Below the pieces are notes generated by a model, which had not been told where the DNA came from, did no database searches, and was given only the letters and a program-made list of their open reading frames with translations. The translations under genes were made by a program, and so were the position numbers. From positions 2,923,001 to 2,987,000 of the forward strand of contig NC_010571.1 in NCBI RefSeq assembly GCF_000019965.1: a stretch of 64,000 nt of DNA, in the 5' to 3' direction. Positions 26,184 to 33,895 of the stretch are shown here, one piece after another (positions within the stretch are counted from its first letter, which is position 1; every line of letters starts with the position of its first letter). Source of the DNA: Opitutus terrae PB90-1 (GTDB taxonomy: Bacteria > Verrucomicrobiota > Verrucomicrobiia > Opitutales > Opitutaceae).

Positions 26184-26482
26184 ACGCCACCGCCACCAAA
26201 CGCAGCTACCGCGCTTCCTTCATCCTCGATAACCGGGGCAAGGAAGACTCCATCGAGCAGATCATCGACGGAGTGAAAGAAGTCATCGCCGCCGTGCACG
26301 GCGAAGTCACCGCGGTCGAAAACCTCGGCAAGAAGGACTTCGTGCGCGTCACCGACCGCAAGATGACCAGCGGCGCCTACGTGCAGATTTCGTTCAATGG
26401 TCCCGCCGAAGCGCCCGCGCATCTGAAAGAGCGGCTCCGACTGAACGGCAGCGTCTATCGCACGTTCGTGCAGTCCGTCTGA
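26180..26482 (+). CDS. rpsF: 30S ribosomal protein S6
   Basis: A 100-residue S6 of the small ribosomal subunit. It shows the ferredoxin-like pattern: RSYRASFILDNRGKEDSIEQII, a central VTAVENLGKKDFVRVT and the C-terminal LRLNGSVYRTFV. It starts inside the end of pth. S6 with SSB next door is the common bacterial order rpsF-ssb, usually followed by rpsR or rplI; neither is seen here. No acidic C-terminal extension. Confidence 0.95.
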   Translation: MNATATKRSYRASFILDNRGKEDSIEQIIDGVKEVIAAVHGEVTAVENLGKKDFVRVTDRKMTSGAYVQISFNGPAEAPAHLKERLRLNGSVYRTFVQSV

Positions 26483-26618
26483 CGCGGGTGGCGAGCGCGC
26501 GGTAGCGGAGCGCGTGAGCGTTTCGCGAAAGCCTCGCGGCGTCCGCCACCTTTCATCCGACGCAGCCGAGCGGCCGACTCTCTCCTTTCTCCTCACCCCA
26601 ACGCAGCAGGCTTCTCTC

Positions 26619-27098
26619 ATGGCCAACTTCAACAAAGTCTATCTCATCGGCAACCTCACGCGCGACCCGGAGCTGCGAGTCACGCCCAAGGGCACGGCCA
26701 TTTGTCAGTTCGGCATGGCGGTCAACCGCCAGTTCAAGGACGAGTCCGGTGCGCTGCGCGACGACACGACGTTCGTGGACATCGAAGCGTGGGGTAAACA
26801 GGGCGAGACGATCTCGAAGTATTGCACCAAGGGCCGCCCGCTGTTCGTCGAGGGCCGGCTGAAGTTCGACCAGTGGGAGGACAAGACCTCCGGCCAGAAG
26901 CGCAGCAAGCTGAAGGTTGTGCTCGAGGGCTTCCAGTTCCTCGGCAGTGGTCAGCGCGATGGCGCGCCGGGCGGTGGTGGCGGCGGCGGGGAGTTCGACC
27001 AGAGCGCGCCTTCGCCGGAGCGCCATGCGCCGCCCCCGCGTGGTACGAGCGGCAAGCCGCCGGCCGCCGAGAACCTCGACGAAGACGTGCCGTTCTAG
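26619..27098 (+). CDS. ssb: Single-stranded DNA-binding protein
   Basis: A 159-residue SSB from ATG 26619. The OB fold covers residues 1-110 (NKVYLIGNLTRDPELRVTPKG, FVDIEAWGKQGETISKY, KGRPLFVEGRLKFDQWEDK). A Gly-rich linker follows, and the acidic tip ends DEDVPF, which binds replication and repair partners. The ribosomal genes upstream suggest growth-linked expression; no LexA-like site is evident before the gene. It is the last core gene before the mobile island. Confidence 0.96.
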   Translation: MANFNKVYLIGNLTRDPELRVTPKGTAICQFGMAVNRQFKDESGALRDDTTFVDIEAWGKQGETISKYCTKGRPLFVEGRLKFDQWEDKTSGQKRSKLKVVLEGFQFLGSGQRDGAPGGGGGGGEFDQSAPSPERHAPPPRGTSGKPPAAENLDEDVPF

Positions 27099-27201
27099 AA
27101 TGGCGTGTTTCGCGGGTGTAAAGATCCGGGCCTGTGAGACAGTGCAGGGAGCGTAGCTCCCCTCCGGGCAATTGGAGCTAATAGATTTGGGTGGGGCCGC
27201 A

Positions 27202-27224
27202 GGGGAGGGGCGTAGCCCCTCCCC
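27202..27224. terminator. GC-rich hairpin after ssb
   Basis: Perfect 10-base stem with a three-base loop, 103 bases past the ssb stop. It lacks a run of T, so a true intrinsic terminator is uncertain; it may be a repeat. Confidence 0.45.
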
Positions 27225-27488
27225 GCCCTGTCCTGGGAGGGAGGGGCTGACTGCATGTCAGATGATCGAGTTTCCCTCGGCTACCGAAGCCGGAGCGCTC
27301 GCGGTTCTCGCGTGATCCACAGACATCGTCTGGAGGGGCAGAGAAGGGTTTGCGCACCGCCGATCCGCTTTTCATTGATTGTTTGCCGAGGGGTCGAAGG
27401 GGGGAGCAATGGCGTCTTCCGATGGCGTTCGCTCGCTGTCGGCTGGCCAGTCTCGCATTAGAGCTCGTTGCGAAGAAATAACGTAAAC

Positions 27489-27501
27489 TTAGAAATTCTA
27501 A
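27489..27501. promoter_or_regulatory. AT-rich palindrome upstream of the first recombinase gene
   Basis: TTAGAA-A-TTCTAA, a 6-base perfect inverted repeat 43 bases before the recombinase ATG, in an AT-rich block unlike the neighbouring sequence. A possible operator, promoter part or recombinase site. Confidence 0.4.
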
Positions 27502-27544
27502 TTGCGATTGCGTAGGCGGTTACGGCGCGGCACCCCTGTAAACG

Positions 27545-28783
27545 ATGCCTCCTCTGGCCTACCGCGTGCATAAAGCGGTGTTCTCAACTGGAGAACGGTT
27601 TCCGATCCTGCTGACACGAGAGGGCCTGCCAGTTTCGCTGCCAACACGGTACGTCATCGACGAGCATCGCGAGAGAAGCCAAACAAACACGATTGGACCG
27701 ATCATAAGGGCGATTTCCTATTTCTACGAATGGTGCGCCACGCTCGCTGAGCCATTCGACCCGGAGGTGCGACTGCGTGACGGGCCGCTCCTAGACCGCT
27801 CTGAGTTGATCGGTCTGCAGCGCTATTTGCGTGCTGGGAGAAGGCACAACGTCATCGTGTTTCCAAAGCGAACTCAGGCGTTCTCCCGCGCCAGTGCCGT
27901 TATGAAAAACGGCAGTTTAAACACGCAGCTAGATAGAATTCGCGACTTTCTGGTTTGGGCCGCGGACTTTGCGATGCAACCTCGAGCTCCGACCCAGGAA
28001 ATTGACCGCCTGAAAAGGGCGATGGATGCCCTCCACCTAACGAGAACGAGGTCGAAGGACAAGTTGGGACTGACGCTGACCCAACAAGGAGAACTGCTGC
28101 GGATTGTCGATTCGGGATCCGAGAATCTGGACAATCCCTTTAGCCGTCAGGTGCGCGCTCGAAATCAGACTATCGTTCGACTGTTGCTCGAGACAGGAAT
28201 TCGCCGCGGTGAGCTGTGCAAGCTGCGAGTTGAGGATGTTAATTTGCGCGACGTGATGTCGGCCAGCATTGCCATCGTGCGAAATCCCGACGACCCGTTC
28301 GATCCGCGACGGGACGAGCCTCAGGTCAAAACGCTTAACCGCCGTATCCCTCTGCGCGGAGCCACCAAGGATCTGATGTTTGAGTATTTACTCAAACATA
28401 GAGGTCTATGCCGGCACCCCTACTTCTTTACGAGTTCTCGAGGCGCCGTTCCACTTGATGTGACGGCTGTGAACAGAATATTCACCCGAATCAGAGAAGC
28501 ATCGAACGCGTTCGCAGGTGTCGAGCTAACGCCGCACATCATGCGGCACACCTTTGAAGAAAATCTCGCACGCCAGGTGGAGGCACTCGGTTGGCCGGAG
28601 AAGAAAGTCAACGACGTCACGAATTATCTCAGTGGCTGGGTTGATCAAAGTAAGCAGGCCGTCGTCTACCTGCGAAGAGCAAATGAGGAGTTTGCGATGG
28701 TCGCAATGAGTAAGCTGCATGCCCTAAACGACAAAATTGGGGAGATGGCCATCCGCAGGGCAAGTGACGGCATCCCACTATGA
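27545..28783 (+). CDS. Tyrosine recombinase 1 of mobile element
   Basis: A 412-residue tyrosine recombinase. The catalytic parts are visible: first Arg in ETGIRRGELCKLRVEDV (near residue 219), HIMRHTF (HxxRH type, near 332) and a candidate nucleophile Tyr in AVVYLRRANEE (near 375). The N-terminal half would be the core-binding domain. The size fits the TnpA-type proteins of Tn554 and the first recombinase of trio elements. It starts at ATG 27545 and its stop overlaps the next gene (ATGA), so the set is translated as an operon. It begins the island and has less GC-rich codons than the core genes. Confidence 0.88.
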   Translation: MPPLAYRVHKAVFSTGERFPILLTREGLPVSLPTRYVIDEHRERSQTNTIGPIIRAISYFYEWCATLAEPFDPEVRLRDGPLLDRSELIGLQRYLRAGRRHNVIVFPKRTQAFSRASAVMKNGSLNTQLDRIRDFLVWAADFAMQPRAPTQEIDRLKRAMDALHLTRTRSKDKLGLTLTQQGELLRIVDSGSENLDNPFSRQVRARNQTIVRLLLETGIRRGELCKLRVEDVNLRDVMSASIAIVRNPDDPFDPRRDEPQVKTLNRRIPLRGATKDLMFEYLLKHRGLCRHPYFFTSSRGAVPLDVTAVNRIFTRIREASNAFAGVELTPHIMRHTFEENLARQVEALGWPEKKVNDVTNYLSGWVDQSKQAVVYLRRANEEFAMVAMSKLHALNDKIGEMAIRRASDGIPL

Positions 28784-30327
28784 ATGAGGCTCTCCCAATT
28801 CCCAGCGACTGGGTCTCGCCACATCTACCGGAGGTTGCACCATATGTATTCGATCGTTTTGGGATGAAAGTAAATACGACCGGACAGGCGTGGCGACTCA
28901 ACGAACCAACACGGCCGCTTGTCGTTACGTGGTCTCTTTTGCCAGCTAGCGGAGAAATTAGGCATGCATGCATGCTCGGGATTCAACACTCGATCTGCTC
29001 GCATGCGCCCAACACAACGATCACTGCCTTCAAGGCGATCGTGTGGGCGCTGCGGGCCGTCGCGCCAATAACATCCGATCTGGCTGCGCTAGACCTCGAT
29101 TGGTGGCGAAAACTTCGCGCAGCGGCCCGGCAAGCACATCAGGAGGAAAGGCTACACCATGTCAGGTGGTGGTACCTTTGGATGGCTGATCTTGGATTTG
29201 AAGGGATCGACGACGAAGATTCTTTCGAGGTCGAGCGTTGGCGAATACCAGGCGGGGTGAAAGGAGAAGCCGTTGCTCGACGTGATGAGGATTGTGGTCC
29301 CCTGACAGATCTCCAGTTCGCAGCACTCATATACGCGGTGCGGCGTGAGCAGCCCCCAACGCTACAGCTCGCTGCGGTAATGTTGTGCATTGATTTGGGA
29401 TCCAATCCAAGGAACCTGGTTTTGCTGGAGGAACGTGATTTAGTGACATACGACGATCCAAAGGGTGGTGAGCGTGTCTACCTGTTATCGGTTCCCCGAA
29501 TAAAGAAACGGCTAGACGAACGAGCGACAAAGTGCAGGAAAATTAGCGCGCAGACGGGGCGCGTTCTAGAAGCTGTGGTGTCGCAGAACCGAGCAAAATT
29601 CGGGGGAATAGCAGATCCGAAACGACCGATTCTCTGTCGAGAGACGCCACGTCACCTGAAATATGACGACCCGGAAATGGAACGGTTTGAGTATCACTGG
29701 ATGACCAGCGACCTTACTAGTGCGGTCAGGTCTTTCTGCGAGGCGAACGATCTACGAACACCCGGTCCAGGGGATCGGCGTTTTCGAGTATACCCGCGAC
29801 GCTTACGATACACTCTCGGGACCCGGCTTGCTGTGCAAGGTGCGCCTCCGAAAGTAATCGCCGAGGCCCTCGATCATAGTGACCTACAGCATGTGATGGT
29901 ATACATCGAGGCCGCTGGGAAGTTCGCTGAACGGCTAACCACGGCGATCGGTCCGCTGATTAAGCCGACGATAGACCGCTTTCTTGGGCGGCTGGTTGAC
30001 GGTCCTGCCGATGCGGTACCTGCGAACGACCTGAGCAAGGCGATACCGGCGGTCTTGGGGGCGAAGCTAATGGGCAACATCGGCACGTGTGGAAGTAGCA
30101 GCCTGTGCCCCCTAGCTCCGCCGCTGACGTGTTATCTGTGCGACTACTTCCAGCCTTGGAGGATTGCCGATCACGAGGGACTTTTGGCGAGCGTAAAAGA
30201 GGTGCGGGAACTGATGGGAAAGGGTATCGCCACACCATTCTCGATGGAGGTGATCGAACGGGTCATCGCGGCCATTGATTCTGTGGTTCAGCTCAAGCTG
30301 GCTTCGAAGGGAGAAAGGGGCACGTGA
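28780..30327 (+). CDS. Tyrosine recombinase 2 of mobile element
   Basis: A 515-residue protein with a C-terminal integrase-type catalytic region: RRLRYTLGTRLAVQG (near residue 345) and ALDHSDLQHVMVYIEA with a candidate Tyr near 375. The first half is Trp-rich and diverged. After the catalytic domain there is a Cys-rich segment (GTCGSSSLCPLAPPLTCYLCDYF), possibly metal-binding. It overlaps both neighbours by four bases (ATGA before, GTGA after). Its place in the middle of three recombinases is typical of trio elements; a direct function in strand exchange versus a helper role is not known. Confidence 0.82.
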   Translation: MNEALPIPSDWVSPHLPEVAPYVFDRFGMKVNTTGQAWRLNEPTRPLVVTWSLLPASGEIRHACMLGIQHSICSHAPNTTITAFKAIVWALRAVAPITSDLAALDLDWWRKLRAAARQAHQEERLHHVRWWYLWMADLGFEGIDDEDSFEVERWRIPGGVKGEAVARRDEDCGPLTDLQFAALIYAVRREQPPTLQLAAVMLCIDLGSNPRNLVLLEERDLVTYDDPKGGERVYLLSVPRIKKRLDERATKCRKISAQTGRVLEAVVSQNRAKFGGIADPKRPILCRETPRHLKYDDPEMERFEYHWMTSDLTSAVRSFCEANDLRTPGPGDRRFRVYPRRLRYTLGTRLAVQGAPPKVIAEALDHSDLQHVMVYIEAAGKFAERLTTAIGPLIKPTIDRFLGRLVDGPADAVPANDLSKAIPAVLGAKLMGNIGTCGSSSLCPLAPPLTCYLCDYFQPWRIADHEGLLASVKEVRELMGKGIATPFSMEVIERVIAAIDSVVQLKLASKGERGT

Positions 30328-32339
30328 GTTCAGGGCCGTTAACGGACAGTCTGCTCCCCGACGACCCGTTGGTGAAACTGGCTGCGTTTATCGCGAAGGC
30401 TAAATGTTCACCTGCACTGAAGAGCATCAATTGGAACGATGTCGAATGGAAGCTGGATGCTTCCGACCCAATAGTTGAAAAACAGCGCTCCCACAAAAGC
30501 TACGGTAGCAGTCTAGCGTTTACGACTCGCGACACCTCAGGACGGGGGCAGATGCGGGTTCGGGCTTCAGAAAGGACAGCGATTGCCTCGCCGTACGCTG
30601 ATTTCGCGAAGGCCGACGTGCGTCTCCACGCCGAAGCGAATAACGTGTCGATCAGTGTCCTGCGCCGGGACCTAACAGCTCACCAGTTTTTGGAAAGGGA
30701 ACTTCGTAGGACTGGAGAGACAAACAGCATCGACCAGCTCACAATTCGGCATTTCGAATTTGCAGAAGAATCAATTGCGAAAGAGCAGGCACCTAGCACG
30801 GCATATAGGATCTCTCAGCAGTTGGTGCGGATCTCCAAGGTCATCGACGAACGCCGTTTGACGGCGCGTCCGATTGGGTACGAGACACGGCTGAAACGGC
30901 CCTTGGACGGAGATGAGCTGACCGAGGAGGGGCAGGCTGAGGGGATGAAGAAAATGATCTCTCAGGAAGCCTTGGATAAGCTCGCTGAGATTTTTGCGAA
31001 TCCTGGCAGCGATTACGAAAGACTAATCATCTCGATCGTCGGACTTTTCGTCGTTGGAGGCTTCCGCGCGGGCGAGGTCCTGACGATCCCGGTAGATTGT
31101 TGGCAACACCAGCTTCAGCAGGGCGACTCACTTGATCCGAAGACGGGTGTGATACTCGGGAACCACGGTATTCTCTACGCAGCGGAGAAAGCGCAAGACT
31201 ACCGAATAAAGTGGTTGCCCAAGGACGCCGTCGAAATGGCGCGCCGCTGCGTGGATGACTTGACGCGGCTGTGCCAACTTGCGCGGGAGACGGCGGCGTG
31301 GATGGAGGCTAGTCCCGGCCGACTAAAGCCGTTCGCCGATCTTGAGCCGACGGACTGGATCAGTGGACACGAGGCCTGCGAACGGCTCGGGTTTGCGAAA
31401 CAAACACATGTCAACTGGAAGATATTCCGTGAAAACCGCGCTACTGTCGGCCGTGCTGGTCGGGCTGCGTGGTACCGAGTTGGAGATATAGAACAATGGT
31501 TCAACTCGAACTCGGTGATCGATCCGGTGATGACAATGCCCAGCGGCAGGACGCAAAGACTGTCGGAAACGCTCGTTGTGGTATTTCGGAATCAGTTTCA
31601 CGGGAACCGGCCGGCTCTCAGCTTCATCCCCGAGTTGATGACCCATTCGGTCCTTTCAGGGGAGATTTCGCCGGCGCCTTCGCAGGAAGGGGATCGTATC
31701 GGTATCCTGTCACGACATGGCCTGCGGGTTACAACGAAGCAGTTCCGACATTGGCTAAATACGTTGGCTGACCGCGGTGGTCTGAATGGGATAGAGTTGG
31801 CGAAATGGATGGGCCGGCTCGAAATATCTCAAAATGCCGCCTACAAACATGGGACTCTAGCCATTCGCACCGAGGCGGCGCAGAGCGTGATTCGCGCCGG
31901 CGATGCTGAAGGGACTATCCCTCGGATATACCGTTCACTGCCACCGGCGGACCGCGAAGCCTTTCTGAAGGCCTCGATCACGGCGGCCCACGCGATGTCG
32001 TTTGGTATGTGCGTCCACAATTTCGCGCAATCGCCCTGTCCAAACTGCAATCAATGTCTGCGCAAATGCCCGGAATATATCCGGATCAAAGGCGACATGG
32101 AACAACGGCAGGCGCTCCTTGAGATGAAGGCCCTCGAGGAGCGGAATCTCCAGCGAGCGCAGGCAGCGCTCTGTGATTCTGACGGGAAAGGTGGCTACTA
32201 CGGGGCTGATCGCTGGGTGACCTGGTCGAAAGAAACTCTCGCGGGTATCGATGAAGCGCTGGCGGTGGATGACGATGACGCGATCAGCTCGGGATCGCAG
32301 ACACGTGTGTTCGAGGAGACAAGGCAGATAGGAGACTAA
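30324..32339 (+). CDS. Tyrosine recombinase 3 (TnpB-like) of mobile element
   Basis: A 671-residue protein starting at GTG 30324 behind a strong ribosome site (GGAGAAAGGGG). The catalytic region has VVGGFRAGEVLTIPVD (first Arg near residue 248), TTKQFRHWLNTLADRGG (Arg-His) and NAAYKHGT with the candidate Tyr. A Cys cluster follows (CVHNFAQSPCPNCNQCLRKC), then a coiled-coil-like tail. Size and layout recall TnpB of Tn554. Together with the two genes upstream and the small gene downstream it forms the likely mobility module. Confidence 0.83.
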   Translation: MSSGPLTDSLLPDDPLVKLAAFIAKAKCSPALKSINWNDVEWKLDASDPIVEKQRSHKSYGSSLAFTTRDTSGRGQMRVRASERTAIASPYADFAKADVRLHAEANNVSISVLRRDLTAHQFLERELRRTGETNSIDQLTIRHFEFAEESIAKEQAPSTAYRISQQLVRISKVIDERRLTARPIGYETRLKRPLDGDELTEEGQAEGMKKMISQEALDKLAEIFANPGSDYERLIISIVGLFVVGGFRAGEVLTIPVDCWQHQLQQGDSLDPKTGVILGNHGILYAAEKAQDYRIKWLPKDAVEMARRCVDDLTRLCQLARETAAWMEASPGRLKPFADLEPTDWISGHEACERLGFAKQTHVNWKIFRENRATVGRAGRAAWYRVGDIEQWFNSNSVIDPVMTMPSGRTQRLSETLVVVFRNQFHGNRPALSFIPELMTHSVLSGEISPAPSQEGDRIGILSRHGLRVTTKQFRHWLNTLADRGGLNGIELAKWMGRLEISQNAAYKHGTLAIRTEAAQSVIRAGDAEGTIPRIYRSLPPADREAFLKASITAAHAMSFGMCVHNFAQSPCPNCNQCLRKCPEYIRIKGDMEQRQALLEMKALEERNLQRAQAALCDSDGKGGYYGADRWVTWSKETLAGIDEALAVDDDDAISSGSQTRVFEETRQIGD

Positions 32340-32343
32340 TCCA

Positions 32344-32802
32344 GTGACAGCAAGTGTAGCAAAGAAACGGGGGAGCGGCCTGCGAGGGCGGCGACTTTTC
32401 GAAGCGGCGCTGCGGGAAGTCGCCGATTTTGGGTCGTGGACGCGTGGTGAAGATTTGACGTGGGCAAACCTCGCTCGGCGACTCGGAGTAAGTCGACAGG
32501 CCCTTGAGTCGAGGCGACCAGATGAAAAAGAGGCGTTGAGAGAGGCCGTCGGGAAGCAGAAGGAGGCTCTTCGCAAAACCGATTATGGAGCGGATTCCGC
32601 CAAGGTCGTTCGGCGAACCTTGGAAGAACGAATCGAAGCTTCGAAGGCAGAGACGGCTCAACTTAGGAAGGAACTCGACTGCTGGATCGAAAAATGGGTT
32701 ACCGTCGAATACAACTGTCGACGTCGGCACATTAATGCGGACGACATACTCACCCCTCTGGCGAAGCCTGATAGAAGTTCGGTGGTCGAAAAACGGAGCT
32801 AG
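32344..32802 (+). CDS. Small HTH/coiled-coil protein (TnpC-like)
   Basis: A 152-residue protein from GTG 32344, with a ribosome site AGGAG just upstream, four bases after the TnpB-like stop. A helix-turn-helix is suggested by LTWANLARRLGVSRQALESR (about residues 41-60), and residues ~65-120 look like a long coiled coil. Tn554 encodes a small third protein, TnpC, which sets orientation or efficiency, and trio elements encode similar ones. No family can be assigned with certainty; position and architecture are the evidence. Confidence 0.7.
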   Translation: MTASVAKKRGSGLRGRRLFEAALREVADFGSWTRGEDLTWANLARRLGVSRQALESRRPDEKEALREAVGKQKEALRKTDYGADSAKVVRRTLEERIEASKAETAQLRKELDCWIEKWVTVEYNCRRRHINADDILTPLAKPDRSSVVEKRS

Positions 32803-32808
32803 GCCCCG

Positions 32809-33108
32809 TTAGGCAGCGCCTCGCTGATCGTTCGCCCGGCTTGCCGATGCCGACGCCGTGCGTGCCGGCTTGAGTAGCCGCCACGCTGGAACTCCCAACG
32901 CCTCCGCCAGCTTTTCGATGGTTTTGAGCTGCAGGCCGGGCCAGTGGCCGGCTTCGATCCGCTGCGCGTACTTGTAATCGATCCCGGCGCGTTCGGCGAG
33001 GTCCTGCTGGGTGAGCCTTTGCTTTTCCCGGAGGCGCTTCAGGTTTTTTCTCAGGATCTCGAGTGCGGACACCCGCAGAGAATAGCGATCCTCGATCACA
33101 CTGGACAC
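32809..33108 (-). CDS. XRE-family transcriptional regulator
   Basis: A 99-residue protein with a Cro/C1-type helix-turn-helix at about residues 16-80: LEILRKNLKRLREKQRLTQQDLAERAG followed by YAQRIEAGHWPGLQLKTIEKLAEALGV. It starts at GTG 33108, 38 bases from the divergent 131-residue gene, so it may regulate the shared region and its own transcription. It converges on the TnpC-like gene with a six-base gap. A role as repressor of the cargo genes is an inference from position. Confidence 0.88.
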   Translation of the reverse strand: MSSVIEDRYSLRVSALEILRKNLKRLREKQRLTQQDLAERAGIDYKYAQRIEAGHWPGLQLKTIEKLAEALGVPAWRLLKPARTASASASRANDQRGAA

Positions 33109-33146
33109 CGCAGGAAGCTACGGTGTAGTGGTCTGAACGACTGATC

Positions 33147-33542
33147 ATGCGAAAGAACCCGCGCAAGTTGCTCAATGAAAGCCTAGCATGGATCCGAGAC
33201 AATCCGCGTGCGACTACGGCTGACGTGCCGCAGCATTTCATCGAGCTATGGTCATGGAGCGATCAACCCGAGGAAAAGCCGAGCGGATGGCATCTTTGCG
33301 TGTTTGGCTTCGGCTTTATGCAGCACGAGCTGATGACCAGCGATCGCCCGCCCGAGGAGGAGCGTGGCGTCTCGCTTCACGAGCTGCTGGAGCGCTTTTG
33401 GCAATGGCAGATGAAACTTGGACTGGCCGAGGTTAACCAAAAGACCGACGTCGCAATCCAGGCACTGCCGCTTTGGGCGTTCCCGGAAGGGGAGCAGGTT
33501 GTTTGGTCTCGTCGGATGCAGACGACCAGCGAAGTGACCTGA
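33147..33542 (+). CDS. Hypothetical protein, first gene of a two-gene unit
   Basis: A 131-residue protein I do not recognise. It is rich in Trp (nine or so), with segments SLAWIRDNPRATTADVPQHFIELWSW and LHELLERFWQWQMKLGLAEVNQK, and no signal or membrane segment. It starts at ATG 33147 and ends two bases before the next gene's ATG, so the two are probably cotranscribed and coupled. Since the next product resembles the toxin-binding part of Xre/MbcA/ParS antitoxins, this protein could be a toxin or partner, but nothing in its sequence proves it. Confidence 0.6.
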   Translation: MRKNPRKLLNESLAWIRDNPRATTADVPQHFIELWSWSDQPEEKPSGWHLCVFGFGFMQHELMTSDRPPEEERGVSLHELLERFWQWQMKLGLAEVNQKTDVAIQALPLWAFPEGEQVVWSRRMQTTSEVT

Positions 33543-33543
33543 G

Positions 33544-33831
33544 ATGCCAAAACACACAACAAAGGACCCACGTGGGGCACTTGTAGTCGCCGCTGAGAAG
33601 GAACTCGCAGTTCGCAGTGCGCGCGTGCAACTGCTCAGAACGCTTGATGTAGACATCGCCTTGCGGGCGATTTCAGTGTTTGCGTCTGCCGAAGCGGCTG
33701 CAGATTGGCTCATCGCCGAAGGACTGGCATCGCTTAACGGGAAGTCTGCGGTTGAAACTGCTCAAACCGTGAAAGGAAGGCAGAGGGTTTTAGCGCTGCT
33801 TGGAGCAATTGAGCACGGCGTGTATACGTAA
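33544..33831 (+). CDS. MbcA/ParS/Xre-like toxin-binding protein (DUF2384-like)
   Basis: A 95-residue protein. The second half (ADWLIAEGLASLNGKSAVE and KGRQRVLALLGAIEHGVYT) resembles the C-terminal toxin-binding domain of MbcA/ParS/Xre antitoxins, which end in IEHGVYS-type sequence and normally pair with a RES-domain NAD-degrading toxin. No helix-turn-helix is apparent and no RES gene is adjacent. It follows the 131-residue gene by one base. It may be an orphan antitoxin or part of a different toxin-antitoxin pair. The domain call rests on motif memory only. Confidence 0.6.
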   Translation: MPKHTTKDPRGALVVAAEKELAVRSARVQLLRTLDVDIALRAISVFASAEAAADWLIAEGLASLNGKSAVETAQTVKGRQRVLALLGAIEHGVYT

Positions 33832-33895
33832 GGTCGCGAAAGCTGACGTGCCGTGGGATCTCGCGGACTGAACCCTCGAATGCTCATCGTATGCG

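Larger units (their letters stand above)
27099..27544. other. Junction region between ssb and the mobile island
   Basis: A 446-base gap with no gene or tRNA. It contains a perfect hairpin GGGGAGGGGC-GTA-GCCCCTCCCC (27202-27224), which may end ssb transcription, and an AT-rich block at 27475-27510 just before the first recombinase gene. The island's left end should lie in here, but I found no direct repeat matching the right side. Confidence 0.6.

Noticed and set aside
27099-27544. A tRNA gene as integration site of the island
   Set aside because: I looked for a cloverleaf and a T-loop GGTTCGAATCC-type sequence and found none.
33147-33542. RES-domain toxin
   Set aside because: The 131-residue protein lacks the Arg-Glu-Ser pattern and length of RES toxins.
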